Notes under the pieces: generated by a model
What the model was told of the DNA's origin: nothing
The model's input: the letters and a program-made list of their open reading frames with translations, nothing else
The model's database searches: none
Assembly (NCBI GenBank): GCA_035461385.1
Contig: DATHVI010000114.1
Location: 1-24,462 of the forward strand
Length of the DNA: 24,462 nucleotides
From: DATHVI01 sp035461385
GTDB taxonomy: Bacteria > Actinomycetota > Thermoleophilia > Solirubrobacterales > 70-9
Reading direction: 5' to 3'
Shown here: positions 13,281 to 21,077 of the stretch, piece by piece
Layout: each line of letters starts with the position of its first letter
Position numbering within the stretch: position 1 is the stretch's first letter
Program-made: the position numbers and the translations under genes

Positions 13281-14932
13281 GCGACGCGGTGGTGATCGGA
13301 GCGGGGCCGAACGGCCTCGTAGCCGCGAACCTACTCGCCCAGCGCGGCTGGCGGACGGTCGTCCTCGAAGAGCAGGACCGGCCCGGCGGGGCGGTGAAGT
13401 CAGCCGAGGCCACGGTGCCGGGCTACACCCACGACCTGTTCAGCGCCTTCTATCCGCTCGCCGCGGCCTCGCCCGTGATCAGGCGCCTCGAGCTCGAGCG
13501 CTGGGGCCTGCGCTGGCGACGCGCGCCCGCGGTGGTCGCCCACCCGACCCGCGACGGTCGCTGCGCGAGCCTGTTTCAGGACCTCGATCGGACCGCCGGC
13601 TCGCTCGACGAGTTCGCCCGCGGCGACGGCGACGCCTGGCGGCGCCTGTTCGGCCTCTGGGAGCAGGTCGGCGAGGCGTTCATCGAGGCGCTGACGACGC
13701 CCTTCCCGCCGTTGCGCCCCGGGGCGAAGATGGCTACAGCGCTCGGGCCGAGAGGGTTGCTGGGGTTCGCCCGCATCGGGGCGTTGCCGGCGCGGCGGCT
13801 CGGACAGGAGACGTTCAGAGGCGAAGGTGGGATCAACCTCCTGGCCGGCAACGCCCTGCACGCCGATCTCACGCCCGACTCCGCAGCTGGCGGCCTGTTC
13901 GGATGGGTCCTCTGTTCGCTCGGCCAGACGGTCGGGTACCCGGTGCCCGAGGGCGGCGCCGGGGAGCTCACCGCGGCGCTCGTGCGCCGCCTGGAATCGC
14001 ACGGTGGCGCGGTCGTCTGCAACTCGCCGGTGCGACGCGTGATCGTGCGGCGCGGCCGCGCCGTCGGCGTACGCACCGCCGACGGGCTCGAGCACTCCGC
14101 CCGGCGCGCGGTCCTCGCCGACACCGGAGCGCCGCAGCTCTACCTTGACCTGCTCGAGGCGGGCGACGTCCCGTCTTCGATCCGAGAGGCCCTGCGCCAC
14201 TTTCACTACGACAACGCGACGGTCAAGGTCGACTGGGCGCTCGCGGGGAGAATCCCGTGGGCCGCCGAGGGCGCCCGCCTCGCCGGCACCCTGCACATCG
14301 CCGAGGGCCTCGACGCGCTCACGAGGACGACGACCCAGCTCGAGGCCCGCCTGATCCCCGATCAGCCCTTCCTGGTCATGGGCCAGTACGCGGCCGCGGA
14401 CCCAACCCGCCAGCCCGAAGGCGGCGAGACCGCCTGGGCCTATACCCACGTGCCCCACCAACCGCGGGGGGATGCCGGGGAAGAGGGGCTGACGGGCGCC
14501 TGGGACGAACGCGAGACGGAGGCCTTCGTCGCTCGGCTCGAGCAGCAGGTGGAGCAGCTCGCGCCCGGGTTCCGGGACCTGATCGTCGGTCGCCACGTGT
14601 TCACGCCACCGACCCTCGAGCGGGCGAACGCGAATCTGGTCAACGGCGCGGTCAACGGCGGAACCGCACAGATCCACCAGCAGCTGGTCTTCCGGCCCAC
14701 GCCTGGCCTTGGCCGGTCCGAGACCCCGATTCGAAACCTCTATCTGGCATCGGCGTCGGCCCACCCCGGCGGCGGGGTGCATGGCGGTCCGGGCTCGAAC
14801 GCCGCGCGGGCGGCGATCGCCCGCCAGCGCGTGCGGGCTTTCGCGCTCGCGGGAACGGGCGCGACCGCCGGGGCTGTCGCGGGGTGGGGCGCACTGCGGC
14901 GATCAACCCGGCTCCCGACCACGGGCCGGTGA
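13277..14932 (+). CDS. Phytoene-desaturase-like (PYROXD2-type) FAD oxidoreductase
   Basis: This 551-residue flavoprotein begins with the FAD-binding motif VVIGAGPNGLVAA (residues 5-17) followed by the LEEQDRPGGAV loop. Near the end it has NLYLASASAHPGGGVHGGPGSNAARAAI, the closing FAD contact typical of NAD(P)/FAD-dependent phytoene-dehydrogenase-related proteins. Length is normal for the group (about 510-560). It is closer to the PYROXD2-like branch than to CrtI, and no carotenoid gene lies nearby, so a role in carotenoid synthesis should not be assumed. A C-terminal stretch near 525-540 (ALAGTGATAGAVAGWGAL) is hydrophobic and might touch the membrane. The ATG at 13277 overlaps the SDR stop (ATGA). 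Confidence 0.92.
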   Translation: MSDAVVIGAGPNGLVAANLLAQRGWRTVVLEEQDRPGGAVKSAEATVPGYTHDLFSAFYPLAAASPVIRRLELERWGLRWRRAPAVVAHPTRDGRCASLFQDLDRTAGSLDEFARGDGDAWRRLFGLWEQVGEAFIEALTTPFPPLRPGAKMATALGPRGLLGFARIGALPARRLGQETFRGEGGINLLAGNALHADLTPDSAAGGLFGWVLCSLGQTVGYPVPEGGAGELTAALVRRLESHGGAVVCNSPVRRVIVRRGRAVGVRTADGLEHSARRAVLADTGAPQLYLDLLEAGDVPSSIREALRHFHYDNATVKVDWALAGRIPWAAEGARLAGTLHIAEGLDALTRTTTQLEARLIPDQPFLVMGQYAAADPTRQPEGGETAWAYTHVPHQPRGDAGEEGLTGAWDERETEAFVARLEQQVEQLAPGFRDLIVGRHVFTPPTLERANANLVNGAVNGGTAQIHQQLVFRPTPGLGRSETPIRNLYLASASAHPGGGVHGGPGSNAARAAIARQRVRAFALAGTGATAGAVAGWGALRRSTRLPTTGR

Positions 14933-15013
14933 TCGGGGCCGCTTCGGTGCGGGGAACCGGCTGCTCCCGGACCCTTCGAGCGCCGGCTCGCGGGGGCGCC
15001 CCGGATCGAGTCC

Positions 15014-15029
15014 ACGGCAGCGCTGCCGT
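15014..15029. repeat. 16-bp perfect palindrome upstream of HAD gene
   Basis: ACGGCAGCGCTGCCGT is identical to its reverse complement over all 16 bases. It lies in the 151-bp gap after the FAD oxidoreductase gene, 54 bp before the HAD gene start. No T-run follows, so an operator or a weak hairpin terminator are both possible. Confidence 0.45.
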
Positions 15030-15083
15030 CGACCGCCGCCGGCCGTCCTGAAACCTTGCGCCGCTGCTGGTGTGAGGTAGTTC

Positions 15084-15806
15084 GTGCCGAGCGAAGAGAC
15101 AGCCCTCGAGCGCGCCGCGGTCCCGGAGCCCCGGGTCTCGCCGGCCTTCCTCTTCGACCTCGACGGGACGCTGCTCGACAGCGTCTACCAGCACGTCGTC
15201 GCCTGGCGCGAGGCGCTCGAGGAGGTCGGGATCTCGCTCTCGGTCTGGAAGATCCACCGCCGGATCGGGATGAGCGGCGGGCTGTTCGTGACCGCGCTCC
15301 TGCGCGAGCTCGACACGACGCTCGACGACGATGCGCTCGCCCGCCTGCCCGGCCTCCACGCCGAGGCCTACCTGCGCCACTACGACAGCGTCCGCCCGCT
15401 CCCCGGCGCCGCCGAGCTGCTCGCGACGCTGACCGAGCAGGAGGTGCCGTGGGCGATCGCGACCAGCGGCGCCGAGCGCTACGCGCGGCTCGCGCTCGAG
15501 CTCCTCGGCGCGCCCGAGGACACCCCGCTCGTCACCCGCGACCAGGTCCGCTACGCGAAGCCGGACCCCGACCTCTTCCTCACCGCCGCCGAGCGGATCG
15601 ACGTCGACATCCGCAACAGCATGGTCGTCGGCGACAGCGTCTGGGACCTGCTCGCCGCCCGCCGCGCCGACGCGCTCGGGATCGGCGTGCTCTCGGGCGG
15701 CTACGGGCGCGAGGAGCTGATCTACGCCGGCGCCTTCCGCGTCTACGAGGACCCGAAGGACCTCCTCGCGCACCTCGACGAGGTCGGCGTCCGCCGCCCG
15801 CTCTAG
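15084..15806 (+). CDS. HAD-superfamily hydrolase (phosphatase/phosphoglucomutase-like)
   Basis: This 240-residue haloacid-dehalogenase-fold protein has all four motifs: the nucleophile D25 and D27 in FDLDGTLLD, T127-S128 in AIATSG, the lysine K159 in RYAKPDPDLF, and the acidic pair D184/D188 in VVGDSVWDLLAA. The helical cap follows motif I, as in subfamily IA (phosphoglycolate phosphatase/beta-phosphoglucomutase relatives). Substrate cannot be read from sequence. The GTG at 15084 is preceded by a GAGG-like site (TGTGAGGTAG). The N-terminal 20 residues before the first strand are variable, so a slightly different start is possible. It is a single gene flanked by gaps of about 150 bp on both sides. 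Confidence 0.9.
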   Translation: MPSEETALERAAVPEPRVSPAFLFDLDGTLLDSVYQHVVAWREALEEVGISLSVWKIHRRIGMSGGLFVTALLRELDTTLDDDALARLPGLHAEAYLRHYDSVRPLPGAAELLATLTEQEVPWAIATSGAERYARLALELLGAPEDTPLVTRDQVRYAKPDPDLFLTAAERIDVDIRNSMVVGDSVWDLLAARRADALGIGVLSGGYGREELIYAGAFRVYEDPKDLLAHLDEVGVRRPL

Positions 15807-15892
15807 GCCACCCGCACCGCACGCACGTCAACTCGTGCACACCATCGGGGCCTGAATCGACGTCCGTCCCACCTCGACGCTCGGTTGCTTGC

Positions 15893-15921
15893 TTGCGCGC
15901 GCGCTGCGTCACGCTTAGAGT
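15893..15921 (+). promoter_or_regulatory. Housekeeping-type promoter (TTGCGC-N17-TAGAGT)
   Basis: TTGCGC (15893-15898) and TAGAGT (15916-15921) are separated by 17 nt, the ideal sigma-70-type spacing. Transcription would start near 15928, giving a leader of about 26 nt with a GAGGG ribosome binding site 8 nt before the ATG at 15954. It is the best canonical promoter in the window and it excludes the upstream in-frame start at 15885. Confidence 0.6.
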
Positions 15922-15953
15922 CGCACCGGCGCCCGCCGCCGAGGGCGCCGCCG

Positions 15954-17405
15954 ATGATCCATCACGGCTTCCACCGCGCGCTCGCCCCGCTTCACGGCGT
16001 GCCGCCGGCACCCGGCGGTGATCGCGCGCCGGCGGTCCGGCTCCCGCTCGTCCTCGCCGCGACCGCGATCGCGATGTTCGCGATCAACCTCGACTTCTTC
16101 GCGCTCAACCTCGCGATCCCCGGGATGGCCTCGGACCTCGGCGTCTCGACCACGGACATGCAGTGGGCGGTGTCCGGCTACATGCTGGCGCTCGCCGCGT
16201 TCCTGATCCCCGGCGGCAGGCTCGGCGACATCGTCGGGCGGCGGCGGATGCTCGTCGCCGGCCTGGCGGTGTTCGGCGCTGGGTCGCTCGCCTCCGGCCT
16301 CGCACCCTCGGCCGGGGTGATGATCGGCTTCCGGATCGTCCAGGGCATCGGCGCGGCGATCCTGTTCCCGCTCTGCATCGCGGTGATCACGAACGCGTTC
16401 CCCGAGGCGCGGCGGAAGCGCGCGATCGGCAACCTCTACGGCCTCGGAGCGCTCGCGACCGCGCTCGGGCCGTTCGTCGGCGGGTTCCTCACCGGCGTCC
16501 TGAGCTGGCGCTGGGTGCTGCTGATCAACGTCCCGGTGGTGCTCGCGGCGGTCGCGCTGACGCTGCGTGCGGTCCCCGAATCGCGCGACGAGAACGTGCC
16601 CCGGCGGATCGACCTCGGTGGCCTGGCGCTGGTGGCGCTCGGGATCGCCGCGCTCTCCTACGCCGTCGACCGCGGCGACGGTTGGGGCTGGACATCGGGG
16701 CGAACCGTGGGGTTGCTCGCCACCGGCGTCGCGCTGATCGTCGCCTTCGTCGCGGTCGAGCGCCGGGTCCGCTGGCCGCTCGTCGACCTGTCGCTGTTCC
16801 GCAACCGGCCCTACGTCGCGATCACCCTGCTCGGGATGGTCGCCAACGTCGTCTTCGTCGCGACCACCTTCGCCTCGACCCTCTACCTCCAGGACGTCCG
16901 CGACTACAGCCCGACCGAAGCCGGGGCGATCTTCCTCGCCGCCTCGGCGACGCTCGGGGTCGCCGGGCCGCTCTCGGGCTACCTCGGCGAGCGGCTCGAC
17001 ATCCCGCGGCTGATGGCGGCGGCGATCGGGGTCGGCGCGATCGGCCTGATCGCGGTCGCCGCCGACAGCGCCCTCGCCGTCTACCTGCCGGGGCTGGCGG
17101 CGTTCGGGATCGGCTACGGCCTCTGCTGGTCGATGGCGAGCGTCGGGACGCAGTCGGTCGTATCGACCGCCCGGGCCGGCGAGGCCTCGGGGGTGACGCT
17201 CGCGATCGTGATCGGCGTCGCCGGGCTCGCGGTCGCCCTCACCGCGAGCCTGATCGAGGTCGTCGCCGCCGGCGGGACCGGCGAGGGGAGCGCGGTCGAA
17301 GAGATCCTCAGAGCGCTCGCGATCGGATCGGTCGCCCTCGCGGTGCCGCTCGCCGCGCTCGGGAGCGGGCTCTCGCGCCGGCGTGCGGAGGCCCCGAGCC
17401 GCTGA
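15954..17405 (+). CDS. DHA2-type MFS exporter (14 TM)
   Basis: This 483-residue protein has about 14 membrane segments and belongs to the DHA2 (EmrB/QacA-like) drug:H+ antiporter branch of the major facilitator superfamily. Visible signatures are LDFFALNLAIPGMASDLGVSTTDMQWAVSGYML in the first pair of helices (family form usually LDxTVVNVALP), GRLGDIVGRRRML (motif A), and the long central PLVDLSLFRNRPYVAI loop typical of DHA2. Expected role is export of toxic or amphiphilic compounds; substrate unknown. The ATG at 15954 is chosen because GAGGG lies 8 nt upstream and a good promoter sits at 15893-15921. No regulator gene of TetR or MarR type is adjacent. Confidence 0.92.
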   Translation: MIHHGFHRALAPLHGVPPAPGGDRAPAVRLPLVLAATAIAMFAINLDFFALNLAIPGMASDLGVSTTDMQWAVSGYMLALAAFLIPGGRLGDIVGRRRMLVAGLAVFGAGSLASGLAPSAGVMIGFRIVQGIGAAILFPLCIAVITNAFPEARRKRAIGNLYGLGALATALGPFVGGFLTGVLSWRWVLLINVPVVLAAVALTLRAVPESRDENVPRRIDLGGLALVALGIAALSYAVDRGDGWGWTSGRTVGLLATGVALIVAFVAVERRVRWPLVDLSLFRNRPYVAITLLGMVANVVFVATTFASTLYLQDVRDYSPTEAGAIFLAASATLGVAGPLSGYLGERLDIPRLMAAAIGVGAIGLIAVAADSALAVYLPGLAAFGIGYGLCWSMASVGTQSVVSTARAGEASGVTLAIVIGVAGLAVALTASLIEVVAAGGTGEGSAVEEILRALAIGSVALAVPLAALGSGLSRRRAEAPSR

Positions 17406-17446
17406 CGCCTCGATCGCCGCGCGCTCGGTTCGTCCGCCCGATCGCG

Positions 17447-17453
17447 TTAGATC
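17447..17453 (+). promoter_or_regulatory. -10-like element (TTAGATC), leaderless start of DUF4239 gene
   Basis: TTAGATC lies 6-7 nt before the GTG at 17460 and no Shine-Dalgarno sequence is present, as in a leaderless transcript. The hexamer is either TTAGAT (N7) or TAGATC (N6); both deviate by one base from TANNNT. Confidence 0.35.
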
Positions 17454-17459
17454 CGCCCG

Positions 17460-18284
17460 GTGAGGATCTGGCTGATCCTGCTGATCGTCGCCGTCTCGGT
17501 CGGGGTCGCGATCGGGGCGCTGGTCGCCCTCCAGCGGCACGCACGAACGGGGTTCTTCCGCGATTCCCACCCGGCGGGCGCGGCGCTCCAGGTTTCGGGG
17601 ACGATCTTCGCCGTCATCGTCGGCTTCGTTCTCCTGCTCGCCTTCCAGAGCTACGTCAACGCTCGCGAGGCCGCCCAGGACGAGGCGAGCGCCACCGAGG
17701 CGCTGTTCGAGATCGGGGCGCTGCTTCCGGCCCCGGCCCGCGATCGCGTCCAGGGCGACCTGATCTGCTACGGGCGCTCGGTCGTCGACGCGGAATGGCC
17801 GGCGATGGCCGACGGGCCGGCGCCGAGCCCGGTAACCGATGCCTGGGTGGAGGAGGCCCGCAGGGGGTTCGCGGCGCTCCCCGCGGCGGCGACCGACACC
17901 GCCGCGGGCGAGAGCTGGCTCGCCCGCGGCGCCGCCCGCCAGCAGGCGCGCGAGGCGCGGTTGGGAGAGGCCGAGCCGCTCGTCCCGACGACCGTGTGGA
18001 TCCTGTTGCTGCTCGGCGGCATCTCCGTCGTCGGCTCCGTGCTGCTGTTCGCGGATCGCCGCGAGCGGCTGTGGCCGGCGGCGGCCGTGGTGGCGGCGGT
18101 GACGACGCTGGTCGTCTCGAGCCTGCTGATCGTCGCCTTCCTCGACGGCGCCTACGGCAGCCACGCTGGCGCGGTGACGCCGCGGGCGATGGAGGGGTCG
18201 CTCGCGAACATGGAACGCGAGTGGCTCGACGACGCCCCCGCGGAGGCGCTGCCGTGCGACGCGTCGGGGCGGGCGAAGGGCTGA
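17460..18284 (+). CDS. DUF4239-like membrane protein
   Basis: This 274-residue protein has membrane segments at about residues 3-25, 44-64, 177-197 and 206-228, with a long extra-membrane region between the second and third pairs. The layout and the second-segment sequence (SGTIFAVIVGFVLLLAFQSYVNAREAAQDEASAT) match DUF4239 (bestrophin-like) proteins, whose function is unknown. Two conserved family features are seen: glutamate/aspartate-rich helix after the second segment, and polar C-terminal tail. The GTG at 17460 is supported by the -10-like element 6-7 nt upstream and by its position just before the first hydrophobic segment. The stop codon falls within a 14-bp tandem repeat. Confidence 0.8.
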   Translation: MRIWLILLIVAVSVGVAIGALVALQRHARTGFFRDSHPAGAALQVSGTIFAVIVGFVLLLAFQSYVNAREAAQDEASATEALFEIGALLPAPARDRVQGDLICYGRSVVDAEWPAMADGPAPSPVTDAWVEEARRGFAALPAAATDTAAGESWLARGAARQQAREARLGEAEPLVPTTVWILLLLGGISVVGSVLLFADRRERLWPAAAVVAAVTTLVVSSLLIVAFLDGAYGSHAGAVTPRAMEGSLANMEREWLDDAPAEALPCDASGRAKG

Positions 18285-18308
18285 CGGGGAACCGCTGACG
18301 GGGAACCG
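18281..18308. repeat. Perfect 14-bp tandem duplication
   Basis: CTGACGGGGAACCG occurs twice in direct succession (18281-18294 and 18295-18308). The first copy contains the TGA stop of the DUF4239-like gene. A third partial copy is not present. It looks like a recent slippage duplication at the gene end. Confidence 0.85.
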
Positions 18309-18311
18309 GCC

Positions 18312-18587
18312 GTGACGTCGCCGGTTTGGCGACATCGGGACACCGGGGGGCCGCCTTCGAGGTCCGGATCGCTTCCGCCGTCGCAGGCATTCGTGATCGC
18401 GCCGGGGACGTCGAGCCAGGTGAACTTCGCCCAGGACCCGCAGACCGTCTGCCAGGCGGCCCCGGTGATATCGGTCGACGCCGACCGCGAGGTGGTTCTC
18501 AGCGGGATCATCGACCCGGGTGGAGTCGAGGGACTCGACGCTTCGACCCGGCTCCGGGCCGGCGACTTCGTCCGCCTGTGGGGGTAG
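18312..18587 (+). CDS. Doubtful small ORF, 91 codons, possible gene remnant
   Basis: A GTG at 18312 opens a 91-codon frame ending at a TAG. The second half has strong third-position G/C preference (PGTSSQVNFAQDPQTVCQAA, then VISVDADREVV) that looks like real coding sequence. The first 25 codons are arginine/proline/glycine-rich with poor codon bias and may be non-coding. No family is recognised and there is no strong ribosome binding site (GGGGAA only). It could be a true small secreted or soluble protein with a different start, or the decayed end of a larger gene. The opposite strand has an equally long frame but with shadow-like composition. Confidence 0.3.
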   Translation: MTSPVWRHRDTGGPPSRSGSLPPSQAFVIAPGTSSQVNFAQDPQTVCQAAPVISVDADREVVLSGIIDPGGVEGLDASTRLRAGDFVRLWG

Positions 18588-18595
18588 GCCAGCGG

Positions 18596-18601
18596 TACCG
18601 T
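18596..18601 (+). promoter_or_regulatory. -10 element (TACCGT) of the secreted-protein gene
   Basis: TACCGT lies 11 nt before the ATG at 18613 (5 nt before an in-frame GTG at 18607). Transcription would start about 4 nt before the ATG, and would begin close to the GTG, making the ATG the better start. An AGGGAG stretch between them could act as a ribosome binding site only for a longer leader. Confidence 0.35.
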
Positions 18602-18612
18602 AGGGAGTGCCG

Positions 18613-19893
18613 ATGCACAGGGAGGGACGCGTAGCGGCCGTGCTGGCGGTGATGATCGCGGCTTGCGCCGTGCCGACGGCGGCGCAGGCGGGCCCGCGCT
18701 GGGGTATCCCCGAGGCGGTGTCGAAGCCCGGGATCCTCGTGGGTTCGGCGTACCCGACCCTCGGAACCGACGGCTGCGCGCTCGTCACCTGGGCGCAGGG
18801 CAAGCGCGACTGGACTAGGACCTTGCGCCCCTGGGTCGCGGTCAGGCGTCCGGGCGCGGCCTCGTTCGCTCGTCCGCGCAGGGTCGGGCCGCGCGGGTCG
18901 TTTGCCGCCGCCGAGATCGCCGAGGACGAGAACGTCGCGATCGTCGTCCGCGGGAGCCGCGGAAAGCCGGTGCGCGCTCGCCTCCATTCGCCCCTGACCC
19001 GGTTCGGGCCCTGGGTGACCGTGGCGCGCCGGGCGCCCGGGTTCAGCCTCGACGTCGCCCGCGACGGCACCGCGGCGATCGCCTGGCGAACGAGCCGGGG
19101 CCTGCGGGCGTCGGTCCGCGAGCCGGGCGGCGAGTTCGGGCCGGCGATCGCGCCGGTTCGGAGTATCGCCTGGCGCGTCGACGTCGCCGCCGGCGGAGGC
19201 GTAGTGGTCGCCTCGCAGCGATCGGGAGGAAGGGCGCGTGACCGGCGGGTGTTCGTCTCGACACGGCCTCCGGGAGCGCCGTTCTTCGGACCGCCGGAGC
19301 CCGTGCCGCCGACCCGCTGGAGCGAGCTCGCGGCGGCGACGATCACCGACGACGGCCGCGCGGTGGTGCTGGCCGAGGAGGAGAAGCGCGACGACGGGAC
19401 CGCGATCCGGGCGAGCACCGCCGCCGCAGGTGGCGGGTTCTCGGTCCCGCGCCGGATCTCCCGCGGCTGGAGCAGCGTCTGGCCCTCCCTCGGCGCCGAC
19501 CTGTCCGGCCGTGTCGTGGCGGTCTGGGATCGGATCCGCGGCGGAGGCCGCTTCGCGGGTCCGGAGTGGGCCGCATACGCGCCGGGTGCGGGCTGGAGCA
19601 CGCCCGAGCGGATCCCGCGAGCGAGGGAGATGAGCATCGCGAGCTTCGATATCTCCGGCTCGGGCGCATGGGCGCTCGGCATCCATGACGTCCGGCGCCG
19701 CCGCCAGGTCCTCCGCGCGGCGATCGCCCCGGCCGGCGGATCGATCGGCCGCCCGGAGCGAATCACGGTCGCTCGCAACGCGCGGGCGCTGGTCAGCCCG
19801 ATCGTCGCGATCAACGACGCCGGCGAGGCAATCGCCGCCTGGGCGCCACGCTTTCTCGAGCGCGGGCGGATCTTCATCTCGAATCGCGCCTAG
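18613..19893 (+). CDS. Secreted beta-propeller-like protein of unknown function
   Basis: The protein has 426 residues from the ATG at 18613 (two more if GTG 18607 is used). The N-terminus is a signal sequence: basic MHREGR, a hydrophobic run VAAVLAVMIAACAV, and a possible signal peptidase I site after AQA (residue 26). IAAC at 15-18 also fits a lipobox, so it may be a lipoprotein. The rest shows repeated units of about 45-60 residues with recurring pieces such as DGTAAIAWR, DDGRAVVLAEE, SGRVVAVWD and AGEAIAAW, spaced like blades of a sialidase/BNR-like beta-propeller. I cannot assign a ligand or enzyme activity. Such proteins are common in Solirubrobacterales-like genomes. It is convergent with the amidohydrolase gene. 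Confidence 0.82.
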   Translation: MHREGRVAAVLAVMIAACAVPTAAQAGPRWGIPEAVSKPGILVGSAYPTLGTDGCALVTWAQGKRDWTRTLRPWVAVRRPGAASFARPRRVGPRGSFAAAEIAEDENVAIVVRGSRGKPVRARLHSPLTRFGPWVTVARRAPGFSLDVARDGTAAIAWRTSRGLRASVREPGGEFGPAIAPVRSIAWRVDVAAGGGVVVASQRSGGRARDRRVFVSTRPPGAPFFGPPEPVPPTRWSELAAATITDDGRAVVLAEEEKRDDGTAIRASTAAAGGGFSVPRRISRGWSSVWPSLGADLSGRVVAVWDRIRGGGRFAGPEWAAYAPGAGWSTPERIPRAREMSIASFDISGSGAWALGIHDVRRRRQVLRAAIAPAGGSIGRPERITVARNARALVSPIVAINDAGEAIAAWAPRFLERGRIFISNRA

Positions 19894-20135
19894 GCCGGGA
19901 CGCGGCCGATCGCCGGTCTCGAGCCGCGCCGGGCTCAGAGCCGCTCACGGACCCCCCCTCGCGCTCGATCCGCTTCATCCCAGTGCCGGCGACGACGTCG
20001 CGGGTATCCCCCACGGCTCGGCGATTCGATCGACGTGCTGAGCCTCTCGAGTCACTTGCGGCCTCGCGGCTGGCTGGCTGCCGGAGGTCGCTTACCCGCT
20101 TCGCGATCCTCCAACAGCGGTTGACCGCTCCGGCG
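19894..20135. other. Convergent intergenic gap
   Basis: This 242-bp gap between convergent genes has no credible gene, tRNA or repeat. The only structure seen is an imperfect inverted repeat AGCGGT-TG-ACCGCT (20116-20129), 7 nt beyond the stop of the minus-strand amidohydrolase. It may form a short hairpin and contribute to termination, but the stem is only 6 bp and there is no T-run. Confidence 0.5.
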
Positions 20136-20975
20136 TCAGCCGCCTCCGATCCCGAGCAGCCGGGCCGCGTTGCCGCCGAGGAAGAGCCGCCGCGCCTCGT
20201 CGTCGAGGCCGAGCTCGTCGAGGCCCTCGAGCGCCAGGTGGGGGAGGATCATCGGGTAGTTGCTGCCGAACAGGACCTTCCGGCGGCCACCGCGGCTTCG
20301 CATGTAGTCGACGAACGCCGGCGGGTAGCGCCTGACCGTGTAGGCGGAGGTGTCGATGTAGACGTTGGGGTGCTTGCGGGCGACCGCGATCATCTCCTCG
20401 GTCCACGGGTAGCCGAGGTGGCCGCCGACGATCACCAGCTCGGGGAAGTCGAGCGCCACCTGGTCGATGTAGGGGATCGGCCGCCCGGTCTCCGACGGCC
20501 GCATCGGGCCGGTGTGCCCTACCTGGGTGAAGAACGGCACCCCGAGCTCGACGCACGCCGCGAACAGCGGGTAGTAGCGGCGGTCGGTCGGCGGCGCCTC
20601 CCACAGCCACGGCACCACCCGGAGACCCTTGAACCCGAGCTCGGTGACGCAGCGGCGCAGCTCCCGCACCGCGTCCATCGGCCGCCGGAGGTCGACCGCC
20701 GCGACCCCGCCGAAGCGGTCGGGTTGAGCCTCGACCCAGGCGGCGACCTGGTCGTTCTCGATCAGCGCGCCCTCCGGCCCGTGCCAGGCGGTGAGCAGGC
20801 CGTAGTCGACGCTGGCCTCGTCCATCGCCGCCACGGTGAGGTCGATCGGGGGCTCCTCGGCGGGCGGCTCCTGCCCGGTCCAGCGCCGAAGCGACTCGAG
20901 CATCTCGTGGCGCAGCAGCCGCAGGGTGGGGTGCTGCATCCAGACGTCGACGATCACGGCCGTGGAGCCTGCCAT
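20136..20975 (-). CDS. Amidohydrolase-2 family protein with altered metal ligands
   Basis: This 279-residue TIM-barrel protein belongs to the amidohydrolase-2 (ACMSD/gamma-resorcylate decarboxylase-related) group. Family landmarks are GFKGLRVVPWLW, FFTQVGHTGP (H154), VIVGGHLGYPW (H186), NVYIDTS and KVLFGSNYPMI. The N-terminal metal motif, normally HxH, reads VDVWMQHP and retains only H15. The late metal-binding aspartate (GSDYP in typical members) is asparagine (N239). Metal use and activity are therefore uncertain; this may be a property of its subfamily. The ATG at 20975 has no clear ribosome binding site, and a GTG at 20957, right before IVDVW, is an alternative start. It is divergent from the alkC-like gene, with a 102-bp gap. 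Confidence 0.88.
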   Translation of the reverse strand: MAGSTAVIVDVWMQHPTLRLLRHEMLESLRRWTGQEPPAEEPPIDLTVAAMDEASVDYGLLTAWHGPEGALIENDQVAAWVEAQPDRFGGVAAVDLRRPMDAVRELRRCVTELGFKGLRVVPWLWEAPPTDRRYYPLFAACVELGVPFFTQVGHTGPMRPSETGRPIPYIDQVALDFPELVIVGGHLGYPWTEEMIAVARKHPNVYIDTSAYTVRRYPPAFVDYMRSRGGRRKVLFGSNYPMILPHLALEGLDELGLDDEARRLFLGGNAARLLGIGGG

Positions 20976-21060
20976 GAATCCCGGCGTCGCGTCCGCCGGG
21001 TTTCGCAGCCGGCGCCGCCGCCGCTCGCGCCCGAATCGCCGTCTCCGGCGAGGCCGCGGA

Positions 21061-21066
21061 TAGGAT
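21061..21066 (+). promoter_or_regulatory. -10 element (TAGGAT) of the alkC-like gene
   Basis: TAGGAT lies 11 nt before the ATG at 21078, giving a predicted leader of about 4 nt without a Shine-Dalgarno sequence. The same 11-nt spacing is seen for TACCGT before 18613 and CATACT before 22346. No -35 consensus is visible. Confidence 0.4.
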
Positions 21067-21077
21067 CGCCGGCCGCG

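Noticed and set aside
13277..14932. Annotation as CrtI phytoene desaturase of a carotenoid cluster
   Set aside because: Sequence fits the broader PYROXD2-like group and no phytoene synthase, GGPP synthase or lycopene cyclase gene is nearby.
15915..19877. A 1,320-codon open frame on the minus strand, antisense to the DHA2 exporter, DUF4239-like and secreted-protein genes
   Set aside because: Composition is dominated by Arg, Asp, Glu, Gly and Pro with no domain or hydrophobic pattern. It spans three well-supported plus-strand genes and their gaps, as expected for an antisense shadow in G/C-rich DNA.
19894..20135. Possible tRNA in the convergent gap
   Set aside because: No GTTCGANNC T-loop paired with a plausible acceptor stem and anticodon arm could be assembled on either strand.
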